Assembly: GCF_001431405.1 (NCBI RefSeq)
Contig: NZ_LDJL01000005.1
Coordinates: 1-64,000, forward strand
DNA from: Pseudoxanthomonas dokdonensis
GTDB taxonomy: Bacteria > Pseudomonadota > Gammaproteobacteria > Xanthomonadales > Xanthomonadaceae
DNA length: 64,000 nucleotides
Direction of reading: 5' to 3'
Below are positions 15,171 through 25,082 of the stretch, in pieces. Each line of letters begins with the position of its first letter. Position 1 is the stretch's first letter. The translations under genes were made by a program, and so were the position numbers. The notes beneath the pieces are model-generated. The model did not search any database. It saw only the letters and a program-made list of their open reading frames with translations, and was not told the origin of the DNA.

Positions 15171-15788
15171 TCAACCGAGCAAATCGCCCGCCGCCTCGGC
15201 CATCGCCTTGCGCGAAAACAGGAAATCCCAGTAGCTGCCGCCGACCTGCCGCCACAGCACCGCCGAGCGCACCGCCGCCAGCAGGATGGCGCGGATTTCG
15301 GCAACCACGCCCGGCTGTGCCAGATAGTGCGGATTGCCTTGCACCATCACCCGCGGTCGCAAGGTGCTGATGGTGTCGGCATACAGGCCGCCGAGCGCGG
15401 CGATGATGTCCGGGTGCACATGGCTGCCGAGATCGCTGGCCTGCACGGCGATATGGCTGATGCCCTGGCCAACTGCATTCAGGGTGTCGGGCTCGTGGCT
15501 GAAGCGGCGCTCCAGTTGCAGCACCGAGGTCACCAGCCGCATCAATGATTCGTCCTGGCCCTGGCGGGTCAGGTAGCTGCTGACCAGCCGCAACCCCGGG
15601 GCGACATCGGATATCCGGCCGTAGACCTGCAACGGCGTATCGGCATCGATGCGGAACACGCTGTCGAGCGCGGTTTCGACCACGGACGCGTCGGACTGGC
15701 CGGTATCGGCAATCCGGCGCACCTGCTGCAGCGCCTGGGCCATGCCGGCCAGGGCCAGCACGCGATCGGTGTAGGAATTACTGCTCAA
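15171..15788 (-). CDS. hflD: HflD family protein
   Basis: Membrane-associated helical protein named in E. coli for control of lambda lysogenisation through CII. Its housekeeping role is unclear. The product of 205 residues is close to the E. coli length and has recognisable family segments ([32 protein letters not shown], and [20 protein letters not shown] near the C-terminus). I infer a TTG start at 15788 inside the mnmA stop (TTGA overlap), with GGAG in the last codons of mnmA as binding site. mnmA-hflD is a conserved pair in gammaproteobacteria. Confidence 0.9.
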   Translation of the reverse strand: MSSNSYTDRVLALAGMAQALQQVRRIADTGQSDASVVETALDSVFRIDADTPLQVYGRISDVAPGLRLVSSYLTRQGQDESLMRLVTSVLQLERRFSHEPDTLNAVGQGISHIAVQASDLGSHVHPDIIAALGGLYADTISTLRPRVMVQGNPHYLAQPGVVAEIRAILLAAVRSAVLWRQVGGSYWDFLFSRKAMAEAAGDLLG

Positions 15789-16903
15789 ACTTTCTGCTCC
15801 GCAATTTTCTGCTCCAGTGGTGCGTCGGTACTGGCGATGACCGCACCACCGAGGCATTCGTCTCCGTCATACAGCACCAGGGATTGCCCTGGCGTGACAG
15901 CGCGCTGTGCGCGCGTGAATCTGACCGCCACGGTGCCATCATCGTTGACGGTCACCTGGCATGGCTCGTCGGCCTGCCGGTAGCGGGTCTGCGCAGTGCA
16001 TTCGAACTGCCGCGCCGGCGCGCTGCCGCTGATCCAGTGGGCCGCTTCCGACTGCAGCCGATGTGATTGAAGGTACCGGCTTCCGCTGTCCTGATCGACG
16101 TACAGGATGTTGTTGGCCACGTCCTTGCCGACCACGTACCACGGCGCCGCCGGACGACCGCGCACGCCACCGATCTGCAGGCCTTCGCGCTGGCCAAGGG
16201 TGAAGTAGAAGACCCCGGGATGCTCGCCAATCCGGACCCCTTGCGGGTCACGCATCTCACCGGCCTTGGCCGGCAGGTAGCGGCCGAGGAACTCACGGAA
16301 GTCACGTTCGCCGATGAAGCAGATGCCGGTGGAATCCTTCTTGTCGTGGGTCTGCAGGCCAGCCTCGCGGGCGATCCGGCGCAGATCCGATTTCTGCATG
16401 CCGCCGATCGGGAACAGGGTGGCCGACAGCTGTTGTTGCCCCAACTGGTGCAGGAAGTAACTCTGGTCCTTGCTGCGGTCGACGCCGCGCAGCAGTCGCC
16501 AATGCCCGTCGCGCAAGGCTACCTGCGCATAATGACCAGTGGCGATCTTGTCGGCGCCCAGTTCGCGGGCGGCATCCAGGAAGTGCTTGAACTTGACCTC
16601 GCGGTTGCACAGCACGTCCGGGTTGGGGGTGCGCCCGGCGGCATATTCGGCCAGGAAATGCTCGAACACACCGGCCCAGTACTCCGACGAGAAATCGCGG
16701 AAATGGAACGGAATGCCGAGCCGGCCGCAGACCGCCACCGCATCACGGCGATCCTCTTCGGCGCGGCAGTCGCCGCTGCCGTCATCGGCCCAGTTCTGCA
16801 TGAACAAGCCGGCGCTCGGCACGCCCTGTTCGACCAGCTGCAAGGCGGCGACCGACGAGTCGACGCCCCCTGATACCCCGACGATGACCGCTGGCGCGCT
16901 CAT
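15785..16903 (-). CDS. mnmA: tRNA-specific 2-thiouridylase MnmA
   Basis: Adds sulfur to the wobble uridine U34 of tRNA-Lys, -Glu and -Gln, using ATP and a persulfide relay. The 372-residue protein begins with the PP-loop SGGVDSS (11-17). It carries the active cysteines in [10 protein letters not shown] and [12 protein letters not shown], followed by the tRNA-binding and barrel domains ([13 protein letters not shown]). ATG 16903 overlaps the stop of the upstream Nudix gene as ATGA. The open frame extends another 82 codons into that gene, but this part is a shadow. Part of a three-gene overlapping operon nudix-mnmA-hflD. Confidence 0.97.
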   Translation of the reverse strand: MSAPAVIVGVSGGVDSSVAALQLVEQGVPSAGLFMQNWADDGSGDCRAEEDRRDAVAVCGRLGIPFHFRDFSSEYWAGVFEHFLAEYAAGRTPNPDVLCNREVKFKHFLDAARELGADKIATGHYAQVALRDGHWRLLRGVDRSKDQSYFLHQLGQQQLSATLFPIGGMQKSDLRRIAREAGLQTHDKKDSTGICFIGERDFREFLGRYLPAKAGEMRDPQGVRIGEHPGVFYFTLGQREGLQIGGVRGRPAAPWYVVGKDVANNILYVDQDSGSRYLQSHRLQSEAAHWISGSAPARQFECTAQTRYRQADEPCQVTVNDDGTVAVRFTRAQRAVTPGQSLVLYDGDECLGGAVIASTDAPLEQKIAEQKV

Positions 16904-17379
16904 GCGATCTGCTGCAACGCCGACAGCGGAAAGCGGCGCCCGGACAGATAGTCCTGCACTGCCTGCCACACCAGCGGACTGCGGTGGCGACCGGCCTGCG
17001 CCTGCAGTTCCGCCGGGCTCATCCACAGCGCCCGCACGATGCCTTCGTCCAGCGGTTGTTCCGGGTGATGCCGCAGCGGCCGGGCGGCAAAGGCGAACCG
17101 CAGGTAATGGCGACCATCGCTGCCATCGGCGGCGGGCTCGGTCTTCCACTGGTAGGCGCCGACGAAGTGGGTCAGCTCGACCTCCCAGCCGGTTTCCTCG
17201 CGGGTCTCGCGCAGGGCCGCCTGCTGCAGGCTCTCGTCCGGTTCCAGATGGCCGGCGGGCTGGTTGAAGACCAGTTGGCCCTGGGCGCGCTCCTCCACCA
17301 TCAACAGCCGCCCGTCATCGACGACCACGGTGGCGACGGTGACATCGGGTTGCCAGAAACGTCCCTGGCGGTAACTCAT
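16900..17379 (-). CDS. nudJ: Nudix hydrolase, NudJ-like
   Basis: Pyrophosphohydrolase; NudJ of E. coli acts on thiamin pyrophosphate intermediates and nucleoside di/triphosphates. The complete Nudix box ([20 protein letters not shown], then TGWE) lies at about residues 43-66 of 159. The gene is directly upstream of mnmA, as nudJ (ymfB) is in E. coli, which supports the assignment over other Nudix families. An in-frame GTG adds two residues. The substrate has not been shown by anything in the sequence. Confidence 0.85.
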   Translation of the reverse strand: MSYRQGRFWQPDVTVATVVVDDGRLLMVEERAQGQLVFNQPAGHLEPDESLQQAALRETREETGWEVELTHFVGAYQWKTEPAADGSDGRHYLRFAFAARPLRHHPEQPLDEGIVRALWMSPAELQAQAGRHRSPLVWQAVQDYLSGRRFPLSALQQIA

Positions 17380-17406
17380 GGGCACTTGCTCATTGGCATC
17401 TACTCT

Positions 17407-17940
17407 TCAGAACTCGTCGGTATTGATGTCGGCGGCCAGTTCCAGCTCCATGTCGTCGGCGCTGCTGGCGGCGGCATCCAGCGCATCGCCCAGGGCCTCG
17501 GCACGGGCGTCGGCCGGGATTTTGGCGACATAGACGGCGTGGTTGCCCTGTTTGACCCAGCTTCCCAGGATCAACTGGTTGGAGGCCTCAAGCAGGCGGT
17601 TGGCGACCAGCGCCGGCAACGCGTCGCCGCTGGACTGGTAGGCGTAAGACCAGATTTCGCGGATCCGGTACTTGCCATAGCTTTCGGTTGCCGAGCGGAT
17701 GAACACAATCTGGCTGCGCGGGCTGTCGTTGAACCCCATCAGCAGGCGGTAGTCCCCGTCCTGGTCGACCTCGTACTCATAGCCCAGCTGTTTCAGTTGC
17801 GCGGCAATCGTCGGGTCCGGCGCACGGCCCGGTGCCGGGGCAGGGCTGCCACCCGCGGTGGGGGTGCTGTCTTCGGCCAAGGCGGGCAGCGCAATGACGA
17901 GGGCGGCGGCCAGCAGGACGGCGATGGAACGGTGGGGCAT
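17407..17940 (-). CDS. Exported YbjN-like protein
   Basis: A 177-residue protein with a clear signal peptide (ending ALPALA, cut before EDSTP), a Pro/Ala/Gly-rich linker to about residue 43, and a globular domain. The pattern of a single [15 protein letters not shown] strand pair, then IREIWSYAY, and [19 protein letters not shown] with a C-terminal helix resembles the YbjN / sensory-transduction-regulator fold, placed here in the periplasm. The C-terminal tail is very acidic. Function unknown. It is transcribed divergently from clpS, with about 75 bases between the starts. Confidence 0.75.
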   Translation of the reverse strand: MPHRSIAVLLAAALVIALPALAEDSTPTAGGSPAPAPGRAPDPTIAAQLKQLGYEYEVDQDGDYRLLMGFNDSPRSQIVFIRSATESYGKYRIREIWSYAYQSSGDALPALVANRLLEASNQLILGSWVKQGNHAVYVAKIPADARAEALGDALDAAASSADDMELELAADINTDEF

Positions 17941-18002
17941 GGGGCGACTCTACGAAATACCGGGGTGAATTGTGCGGGCAGCCGGCCAGCGCGTCCAATC
18001 CG

Positions 18003-18008
18003 TATAAT
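18003..18008 (+). promoter_or_regulatory. -10 box of clpS, probably giving a leaderless mRNA
   Basis: A perfect TATAAT ends seven bases before the clpS ATG at 18016. Transcription from this box would begin at or next to the A of the start codon. There is no Shine-Dalgarno sequence between the box and the ATG, and no convincing -35. A leaderless transcript is the simplest explanation. Confidence 0.5.
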
Positions 18009-18015
18009 TGACAGC

Positions 18016-18336
18016 ATGCCCCATTCCCACGAAAACGAACGCGACCATGGCGTCATGGTCGAAACCAGCAAGCCCGAGGTGGCGCCGCCGCCGCTGTACC
18101 AAGTGCTGCTGCTCAACGACGACTACACCCCGATGGATTTCGTGGTGGTGGTACTGCAGCAGTTCTTTGCGATGGACATCGAGAAAGCCACCCAGGTGAT
18201 GCTTCACGTGCACACGCGGGGCCGCGGCGTTTGCGGCGTCTTCACTCGCGAAGTGGCTGAATCCAAGGTGGCGCAAGTCAACGAGTTCTCCCGGATCAAC
18301 CAGCACCCGTTGTTGTGCACCATGGAGAAGTCCTGA
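18016..18336 (+). CDS. clpS: ClpS, N-degron adaptor for ClpAP
   Basis: Binds substrates with bulky N-terminal residues (Leu, Phe, Tyr, Trp) and hands them to ClpA. The 106-residue protein has a flexible His/Glu-rich N-terminus followed by the conserved core ([17 protein letters not shown], then [17 protein letters not shown]). The Asn-Asp-Asp and Met residues that shape the N-end pocket are present. It lies directly before clpA. The open frame runs far upstream, but the ATG at 18016 matches the family start and sits right behind a TATAAT box. Confidence 0.96.
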   Translation: MPHSHENERDHGVMVETSKPEVAPPPLYQVLLLNDDYTPMDFVVVVLQQFFAMDIEKATQVMLHVHTRGRGVCGVFTREVAESKVAQVNEFSRINQHPLLCTMEKS

Positions 18337-18463
18337 GCAGGGCAGTCATGGACCCGGCAAGGGGCAATCACAAGACAACGATTGCTGAACACTGAAATCC
18401 ATCCGGGAGATGGAAATACCCCATCCAGCCCGCATATTGTTGGCATAGGCCCCGGAGGCACAC

Positions 18464-20743
18464 ATGTTCAGCAAAGATCTCGAGCAAACCATCGGCCAGT
18501 GCTACAAGCGCGCACGTGAAGCCCGGCATGAATTCATGACCGTCGAACACCTGCTGCTGGCGCTGCTGGAAAATCCCTCGGCGCAGGCCGTGCTCAAAGC
18601 ATGCAGCGCCGATTCACCCAAGTTGCAGGCGGACCTGGAACAGGCCATCGACGCCTCGGTGTCGAAACTGGCCGAGGATGATGGCCGCGACACCCAGCCC
18701 ACGCTGGGCTTCCAGCGCGTGCTGCAGCGCGCGGTCTACCACGTGCAATCGTCCGGCAAGAAGGAAGTCACCGGCGCCAACGTGCTGGTCGCCATCTTTG
18801 GCGAAAAGGACTCGCACGCGGTGTATTTCCTGACCCAGCAGGACGTGACCCGGCTGGATATCGTCAACTATCTGTCGCATGGCATCGCCAAGCAGGGCGA
18901 GGATGGTGAAGGCCATCCCGCGGCCGATGGCGAAGGCCGGGCCGAAGCGGCCGAAGGAGAAGGCAAGGGCGACGCACTCAACGAGTTTGCCAGCAACCTC
19001 AATGACATGGCCCAGCAAGGCCGGATCGACCCGCTGGTCGGTCGCGGCGACGAAATCGAGCGGACCATCCAGGTGCTGTGCCGCCGGCGCAAGAACAACC
19101 CCCTGTACGTGGGCGAGGCCGGGGTTGGCAAGACCGCGCTGGCCGAGGGCCTGGCCAAGCGCATCGTCGACGGCGACGTCCCCGAGGTGCTGCTGGACGC
19201 GACCATCTATTCGCTGGATCTGGGCGCGCTGGTGGCTGGCACCAAGTATCGTGGCGACTTCGAAAAGCGCCTGAAAGGCGTGTTGACCGCGATCAAGAAG
19301 CTGCCGGGCGCGATCCTGTTCATCGATGAAATCCACACCATCATCGGCGCCGGTTCGGCCAGCGGCGGGACCATGGATGCCAGCAACCTGATCAAGCCGG
19401 CGCTGGCATCGGGCGACCTGCGTTGCATCGGCTCGACCACCTTTCAGGAATACCGCGGCATTTTCGAAAAAGACCGTGCGCTGGCGCGTCGCTTCCAGAA
19501 GATCGACATCGTCGAACCCACCGTCGGCGAGACCTTCGAGATCCTGCAGGGGCTGAAGCCGAAATACGAAGCGCACCACAACGTCACCTATGCCGATGAG
19601 GCACTGCAGGCGGCGGTGGACCTGTCGGTCAAGCATATTGGCGACCGGCTGCTGCCGGACAAGGCCATCGACGTGATCGACGAGGCCGGTGCGCGCCAGC
19701 GGCTGTTGCCGCAGGAACAGCGCAAGGAGCTGATCGACATCGAGGAAATCGAGACCATCGTGGCCAAGATGGCGCGTATCCCGGCCAAACAGGTGTCCTC
19801 GTCCGACAAGGACGTGCTGCAGCATCTGGAGCGCAACCTGAAAATGGTGATCTTCGGCCAGGACCCGGCCATCGAGACGCTGTCGTCGGCGATCAAGCTG
19901 GCGCGCTCGGGACTGGGCAATCCGGAAAAGCCGATTGGCAATTTCCTGTTCACCGGCCCGACCGGTGTCGGCAAGACCGAGGTCACCAAGCAGCTGGCGT
20001 TGCAGCTGGGCATCGAGCTGGTGCGCTTCGACATGAGCGAGTACATGGAGCCGCACTCGGTCAGTCGCCTGATTGGCGCCCCCCCGGGCTACGTCGGCTT
20101 TGACCAGGGTGGCCTGCTGACCGAGAAGATCGTCAAGACCCCGCATTGCGTGTTGTTGCTGGACGAGGTGGAAAAGGCCCATCCGGACATCTTCAACATC
20201 CTGCTGCAGGTCATGGACCGCGGCGTGCTGACCGATACCAACGGCCGTGAGGCCAATTTCAAGAATGTCATCCTGGTGATGACCACCAACGCCGGTGCCG
20301 CCCAGGCATCGCGGCGGACGATTGGATTCACCCAGCAGGATCACTCGACCGATGCAATGGAGGTGCTGCGCAAGAGCTTCACCCCCGAGTTCCGCAACCG
20401 GCTGGATGCGATCGTCCAGTTCCAGGGGCTTGGCTTCGAGCACATCCTGCGGGTGGTGGACAAGTTCCTGATCGAGCTGGAAATGCTGCTGCAGGAAAAG
20501 CACGTCAGCCTGTCGGCGACCCCGGCAGCCCGCGATTGGCTGGCCCAGCATGGCTTCGACCCGTTGATGGGCGCGCGGCCGATGGCACGGGTCATCCAGG
20601 ACAAGGTCAAGCGTCCGCTGGCCGACGAGTTGCTGTTCGGCAAACTGGTCGATGGCGGCCGGGTCAGCATCGACGTCAAGGATGGGGAGCTGGTGGTCGA
20701 TGCCCAGGCCGAACCGGAAAAGCTGTTGCCGGCGACGGTCTGA
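18464..20743 (+). CDS. clpA: ClpA, AAA+ unfoldase of the ClpAP protease
   Basis: Unfolds substrates with ATP and feeds them into ClpP. The 759-residue protein has the N-terminal Clp_N repeat domain that docks ClpS, a charged Glu/Gly linker (about 143-170), AAA module 1 with Walker A GEAGVGKT and AAA module 2 with Walker [19 protein letters not shown] pore loop and the D2-small C-terminal domain follow. No ClpB-type middle domain is inserted, which separates it from ClpB. GGAGG lies a few bases before the start. A terminator follows. Confidence 0.97.
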   Translation: MFSKDLEQTIGQCYKRAREARHEFMTVEHLLLALLENPSAQAVLKACSADSPKLQADLEQAIDASVSKLAEDDGRDTQPTLGFQRVLQRAVYHVQSSGKKEVTGANVLVAIFGEKDSHAVYFLTQQDVTRLDIVNYLSHGIAKQGEDGEGHPAADGEGRAEAAEGEGKGDALNEFASNLNDMAQQGRIDPLVGRGDEIERTIQVLCRRRKNNPLYVGEAGVGKTALAEGLAKRIVDGDVPEVLLDATIYSLDLGALVAGTKYRGDFEKRLKGVLTAIKKLPGAILFIDEIHTIIGAGSASGGTMDASNLIKPALASGDLRCIGSTTFQEYRGIFEKDRALARRFQKIDIVEPTVGETFEILQGLKPKYEAHHNVTYADEALQAAVDLSVKHIGDRLLPDKAIDVIDEAGARQRLLPQEQRKELIDIEEIETIVAKMARIPAKQVSSSDKDVLQHLERNLKMVIFGQDPAIETLSSAIKLARSGLGNPEKPIGNFLFTGPTGVGKTEVTKQLALQLGIELVRFDMSEYMEPHSVSRLIGAPPGYVGFDQGGLLTEKIVKTPHCVLLLDEVEKAHPDIFNILLQVMDRGVLTDTNGREANFKNVILVMTTNAGAAQASRRTIGFTQQDHSTDAMEVLRKSFTPEFRNRLDAIVQFQGLGFEHILRVVDKFLIELEMLLQEKHVSLSATPAARDWLAQHGFDPLMGARPMARVIQDKVKRPLADELLFGKLVDGGRVSIDVKDGELVVDAQAEPEKLLPATV

Positions 20744-20788
20744 GCATGTCCGAAGCGCGGCGGCCCGATGGCTGCCGCGCAGGACCAG

Positions 20789-20822
20789 AAAAAATAAAGC
20801 GGCCAATGGCCGCTTTATTTTT
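20789..20822. terminator. Bidirectional terminator between clpA and infA
   Basis: AAATAAAGCGGCC, a short AAT loop and GGCCGCTTTATTT form a long perfect hairpin, with A and T tracts on both sides. It lies between the convergent ends of clpA and infA and should stop both transcripts. Confidence 0.88.
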
Positions 20823-20838
20823 CAAACACTTGCCGCAA

Positions 20839-21057
20839 TTATTTCATGCGATAGGTGATTCGACCCTTGGTCAAATCATAGGGGGTCATTTCGACCTTGA
20901 CCTTGTCGCCGGTGAGGATGCGGATGTAGTTCTTGCGCATGCGACCGGAGATGTGGGCGATGATTTCGTGCCCGTTCTCCAGCTTGACCCGGAACATGGT
21001 GTTGGGCAGCGTCTCGGCAACGGTGCCTTCGAATTCAATGGAGTCGTCTTTCGACAT
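20839..21057 (-). CDS. infA: Translation initiation factor IF-1
   Basis: Binds the ribosomal A site during initiation together with IF-2 and IF-3. The protein is 72 residues, the exact length in most bacteria, and consists of a single S1/OB fold ([17 protein letters not shown], then [16 protein letters not shown]). The open frame upstream of ATG 21057 is a shadow overlapping aat. infA between clpA and aat is a conserved gammaproteobacterial arrangement. Confidence 0.98.
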   Translation of the reverse strand: MSKDDSIEFEGTVAETLPNTMFRVKLENGHEIIAHISGRMRKNYIRILTGDKVKVEMTPYDLTKGRITYRMK

Positions 21058-21143
21058 GTAGACCTGTTGGTTGCAGCGGGTAATGGCCAAGGCCATAAAG
21101 CCGGGTATTGTACGCCAGCGATGGCCTGATTGCAAAAATCGTG

Positions 21144-21914
21144 TTAACACTCGCGCCTGGCGCCGGCCGCTCCGGCCTGCGCCAGATCCGAGGCCGGCAG
21201 CATCCCGAAGCGCCGCGTCCAGGCCCTCGCTGGCTCTGGCAGTGCGGCCTGTTGCTTCACCACCTGCAGGAACCGGCTGCGCGGCCAACGGACCGCGCCC
21301 AGTGATAGCAGATGCGGGTTTTCCACCTGCGCGTCCAGCAACGGCCAACCCCATTCATGCAGGCGCAGCGCCAGCGCTGCCAGCGCTACTTTGGACGCCC
21401 CGGACGCGGCACTGAACATGCTTTCGCCAAAGAACATCCGCCCCACCGCAACGCCATAGATGCCACCGACCAGGCGGGCGCCGTCGAACACCTCCACCGA
21501 GTGCGCGTGTCCCAACTGGTGCAGGCGCAGGTACGCCTGCTGCATGGCCGAGGTAATCCAGGTCCCGTCCTGGCCGGGTCGCGGTGCCATCGCGCAGCCG
21601 GCGATGACCTGCTCGAAAGCAGTGTCCGCAGTGACCCGCCAGGCACTTCCACGAAGCGTGCGGCGCATGCGCGAAGACAATCGCACCTGGTCGGTCAGGA
21701 ACACCATCCGCGGATCCGGCGACCACCACAGGATTGGCTGGCCCTGCGAATACCAGGGAAAGATTCCGTGGCGGTAGGCATTGAGCAGACGTTGCGGCGA
21801 CAAATCACCGCCGATGGCCAGCAAGCCATCGGGATCGTCCAGCGCCAACGCCGCGGAGGGGAAGGGCGCGTCGGCAGAAGAGGGCAGCGGGAATGGGCGG
21901 GAGGGCGGTGACAT
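21144..21914 (-). CDS. aat: Leucyl/phenylalanyl-tRNA-protein transferase
   Basis: Adds Leu or Phe from aminoacyl-tRNA to proteins with N-terminal Lys or Arg, turning them into ClpS-ClpAP substrates. The 256-residue protein has family motifs [39 protein letters not shown] and [17 protein letters not shown], then the pocket segment [18 protein letters not shown] 21914 gives the usual length; the frame extends 19 codons upstream. The gene sits close to clpS and clpA, so three N-degron components are encoded together. Confidence 0.96.
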   Translation of the reverse strand: MSPPSRPFPLPSSADAPFPSAALALDDPDGLLAIGGDLSPQRLLNAYRHGIFPWYSQGQPILWWSPDPRMVFLTDQVRLSSRMRRTLRGSAWRVTADTAFEQVIAGCAMAPRPGQDGTWITSAMQQAYLRLHQLGHAHSVEVFDGARLVGGIYGVAVGRMFFGESMFSAASGASKVALAALALRLHEWGWPLLDAQVENPHLLSLGAVRWPRSRFLQVVKQQAALPEPARAWTRRFGMLPASDLAQAGAAGARREC

Positions 21915-22020
21915 TGGCGAAGAACGATAACGGGAGCACAGGATATAAGAACCTGCCGCAGGCCGTTGCAAGTACCCGCAGTACCGGCAATGACCCCTGT
22001 CCTAGCCAAACCCACAAGCA

Positions 22021-22046
22021 AACGGCGGGCCGAAGCCCGCCGTTTT
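22021..22046. terminator. Hairpin terminator downstream of the TonB-dependent receptor gene
   Basis: AACGGCGGGC, a CGAA-type loop and GCCCGCCGTT form a strong ten-base stem. It lies 20 bases past the receptor stop on the minus strand. The T tract is short (three), so termination efficiency is uncertain, but its position between that gene and the aat start fits. Confidence 0.65.
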
Positions 22047-22065
22047 CACGCCGACGTTATGGTAT

Positions 22066-24909
22066 TCAGAAGCGGAAGCTCACATTGGTAAAGACAAAAC
22101 GTCCTGCCTGATCGTAACCGCCAGGAGAATTGCCATTGGTCGCCAGCGTATTACCGACTAACGGCGGTTCTTTGTCGGCGATATTGTTTACACCGATGGT
22201 CCAGTCAATGTGGTCGCCCAGTCGTGCGGATGCGGAAAGATCGAAATAATTGTAAGCGTCAATTTTATTGCCATTGTCGCTCACGATTGTGTCTGTCAGA
22301 TCAACAGTGGTTCCATCGGTATTTTCATAGTCGAGTTCGCCAATGTATCGCCAGCGCAGATTGAAATTATAGCGTCCGATTGAATAGCCAATATTGGCAA
22401 TGTGACGCCACTCGGGCAGCTGGCAAGACGTATTGATCTTTCCCGCGCAGTCATAGTTCAACTCGGGCAGAGCTGGAAAGGGCTCTTGGCCTTGTTCAAG
22501 AACATAGTTGCCATTAAGTGAGGCGCTCATTCTGCCTGCGCCAAGATCAAAAGCATAACGACCAATCAGATCAATGCCGCGAGCAGTCAAAACCCCATTA
22601 TTTCCTCTTAGATTGCTTATCTGGCCTGCGTCTTCATCTTGGCCGGTCCACAGATCTCCGGTAGCCGCATCGCGCCTAACGAAATTGCAAAGTATCGGAT
22701 TGCCCGTGGTGGCACAGCCATTGAGAATGACATTGGCTCCGATTGAGCCGATCTGTTTCTCTACCTTGATATCGTAATAGTCGATACTCAGATCGAGATT
22801 TCTGATTGGCGTTGCCGCAACGCCGAACGTAAAGGTCTCTGCCTCCTCTGGTTTCAGGTCAGGGTTACCCCCAACGAATTGGTTGTACTGCCCGGCTGGG
22901 CTGGGTGTGATATTGCCGTACTGAGCAGCGCTGACGCCTGTGTTGGCGCATTGTTCTGGTGAAAACTTGGGCGTTGGACCGGCGCATCTGTCTTCGCCAT
23001 TGAATAGTTGAACTGATTGCTGCAGGAACAAGTCGGTGATCGTAGGTGCACGGATAGCCCGATTCCAGCCGGTGCGAATCCGGTATTTGCCATCAGCAAA
23101 ATCGGCGCCAAGACCCGCCTTGAAAGTATTTACACGCCCGGACGTGCTGTAATCAGAGTTGCGATAACCAAGTTCCGCGCCAAGATTGCTCAACACGCCT
23201 ACGTCAGTAATGAGTGGTATTGAGGCTTCCATGAACACTTCACTTACACTTACACTGCCAGTGGTTTCATTTGTTTTGCCGCCTGCACCAGCGAAGTTTC
23301 CTGCTACGCTATTGGCGTCAGCCGATACTTTGTAGGTGTTTTCACGCCATTCGTAACCAGCGACCAGCTTGATGGTATCGCCTTTGGCTGATGGTAGCCC
23401 AAAACCAAGGTCACCACTGACAAAGCCATTGAATGCCTTCAGATAGGTGGTCGTGTTTACATGGCTGACACCCGCCAGTGCCGCCGCCGCTTCGGGAGTG
23501 ACACCGTTCGGGACCCATACATTGTACGGCAGGCAACCAGCAAAGCTGCCAGGCGGACACTGCAGAACAGCAGACTGAATGCGATCACTCAAGAAGTCAT
23601 TGCGTCCGGTCGTATTTTCTTCATTGCGTGCGAACTGAAATGAAGCGTCATAAGTCCAATAATCGCTTATTTCACCTTCGGCGCCAGTAACGAGGTTATA
23701 GGTGGTGGTGTTGTTCTGGGTGAAGCGAGGTCCACCTTCAACATTCCGCTTGCCGACCAGGACGGTAAGATCGTCAGTATCAATGCCCAGATCATTGCAG
23801 AATGAGCCGATGATTGCATCATCACAGCGCACATCGACGCTATTGAAGAACGTCCCGGATTCTGCAATCTGGGTACCGCTGTCGCGATTCAGGAACATAG
23901 CCTCCAGATACGGCTTGAAGTGATCATTGACCTCGTACTTGATATGGCTCCCCGCCGTCAGGCGAGTGTCCGGGCGCTGGTAGTAGTTGATGGGAGCGTA
24001 ATTGTAGAAGCCGCCAAAACCACGTTCCCAACTGCCGTCAGCGTTCTGATGGGCGTTGATCGTGTTGGGCATGCCTGCATACGGCAGGACAATAAAGTTA
24101 GGGTCAGGTGCAGTACCTGACCCACCACAAGCGGTCCCTGCATTGTTAAGCGCGCAGGAAGAGTAATCACGATCTCCCTGCAGCAACGCATCATTCTCAC
24201 GCCAAGTCAGCCATGACAGCATATGGCCACGGTCGCCAATATCACCACCTACCACCAGATCAATGTTCTTGGTGGTCCCGCCGGAGCTGTCCTTGCCAGT
24301 CGGGTAGGAATAGCCAGCGTCATCCATCAGCGATTGGATATAGCCATTGCTGTTGTCATGCCGGTAGGTGGAATAGCCGAAATTGGCTTTGACACCCTGG
24401 AATTCATCGTCAAGTACAAAATTGACTACGCCGGCAACCGCATCGGCGCCATAGACCGCGGATGCACCGCCAGTCAGCACGTCAGTCCGCTTAAGCGCAG
24501 CTGGGGGCACTATGCTGATATCAGGAACCTCGCTGGTGGTTCCCGGCGGTAACCGGCGGCCATTGACCAAGGTCAACGTGCGTAAGGCACCGAGGTCACG
24601 CAGGCTTACCGTGGAGTAGCCAGTCGAACCATTGTTCTCAAAGTTGTCGTTCGACAAGGTCAGCTGCGGATACTGGTTGACCAGTTCCTCGACTGTCGTG
24701 GCGCCGACTTTCTCGAACTCCTCGGCACTGATCTCGGTGACCGGGCTAGACGCGGTCATCGTCTGGCTCTTGATGCGGGTGCCGGTGACGACGACGGTGT
24801 CCAGGTCGGTGGCGCTTTGGGCCTGGGCCTGTTCGGCGGCCAGGCTGCCAGTGGACGCGATCAATGCGAGGACGACGGCGTCCCGCAGTGGATGATTCCT
24901 GTAACGCAT
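22066..24909 (-). CDS. TonB-dependent outer-membrane receptor
   Basis: Outer-membrane gated channel that imports a ligand (siderophore, vitamin or glycan fragment) using TonB energy. From ATG 24909 the protein has 947 residues: signal peptide (cut near AQAQS), a TonB-box-like segment DTVVVTGTR, a plug domain (VLTGGASAVYGADAVAGVVNFVL) and a 22-strand barrel ending in a C-terminal phenylalanine (NVSFRF). The ligand cannot be told. The 5' quarter has ordinary codon use, but most of the barrel uses many A/T-ending codons and is clearly lower in GC than all neighbours. That is consistent with transfer or rapid replacement of ligand-binding loops. Confidence 0.93.
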   Translation of the reverse strand: MRYRNHPLRDAVVLALIASTGSLAAEQAQAQSATDLDTVVVTGTRIKSQTMTASSPVTEISAEEFEKVGATTVEELVNQYPQLTLSNDNFENNGSTGYSTVSLRDLGALRTLTLVNGRRLPPGTTSEVPDISIVPPAALKRTDVLTGGASAVYGADAVAGVVNFVLDDEFQGVKANFGYSTYRHDNSNGYIQSLMDDAGYSYPTGKDSSGGTTKNIDLVVGGDIGDRGHMLSWLTWRENDALLQGDRDYSSCALNNAGTACGGSGTAPDPNFIVLPYAGMPNTINAHQNADGSWERGFGGFYNYAPINYYQRPDTRLTAGSHIKYEVNDHFKPYLEAMFLNRDSGTQIAESGTFFNSVDVRCDDAIIGSFCNDLGIDTDDLTVLVGKRNVEGGPRFTQNNTTTYNLVTGAEGEISDYWTYDASFQFARNEENTTGRNDFLSDRIQSAVLQCPPGSFAGCLPYNVWVPNGVTPEAAAALAGVSHVNTTTYLKAFNGFVSGDLGFGLPSAKGDTIKLVAGYEWRENTYKVSADANSVAGNFAGAGGKTNETTGSVSVSEVFMEASIPLITDVGVLSNLGAELGYRNSDYSTSGRVNTFKAGLGADFADGKYRIRTGWNRAIRAPTITDLFLQQSVQLFNGEDRCAGPTPKFSPEQCANTGVSAAQYGNITPSPAGQYNQFVGGNPDLKPEEAETFTFGVAATPIRNLDLSIDYYDIKVEKQIGSIGANVILNGCATTGNPILCNFVRRDAATGDLWTGQDEDAGQISNLRGNNGVLTARGIDLIGRYAFDLGAGRMSASLNGNYVLEQGQEPFPALPELNYDCAGKINTSCQLPEWRHIANIGYSIGRYNFNLRWRYIGELDYENTDGTTVDLTDTIVSDNGNKIDAYNYFDLSASARLGDHIDWTIGVNNIADKEPPLVGNTLATNGNSPGGYDQAGRFVFTNVSFRF

Positions 24910-25031
24910 TGCTTCTCTCTCCCTGATGGCTTGCAGCCGGAATGTGGTGCGCACAGCGGACGTGGAAGTCCGTTAAATGCTGGGCGTGGTCCGAGCCTAG
25001 CCAACCTGAAGCGAGAATAAAAATGTGAGCG

Positions 25032-25050
25032 ATTAACTTTTCGCGTTAAT
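25032..25050. promoter_or_regulatory. Inverted repeat upstream of the TonB-dependent receptor
   Basis: ATTAAC (25032-25037) and GTTAAT (25045-25050) form a perfect inverted repeat with a seven-base spacer, extended by G/C mismatch-free flanks of one base. It lies in an AT-rich stretch about 120-140 bases before the receptor start, where a regulator or promoter is expected. No known binding consensus was recognised. Confidence 0.35.
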
Positions 25051-25082
25051 GTTTTTCCGCTCTCAATATGAGGTGGCGTGGA

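Noticed and set aside
18614-20806. 730-codon open frame antisense to clpA
   Set aside because: It is the complement of a high-GC gene with strong third-position bias; its translation is rich in His, Gln, Arg and Asp without any domain, and it has no ribosome binding site.
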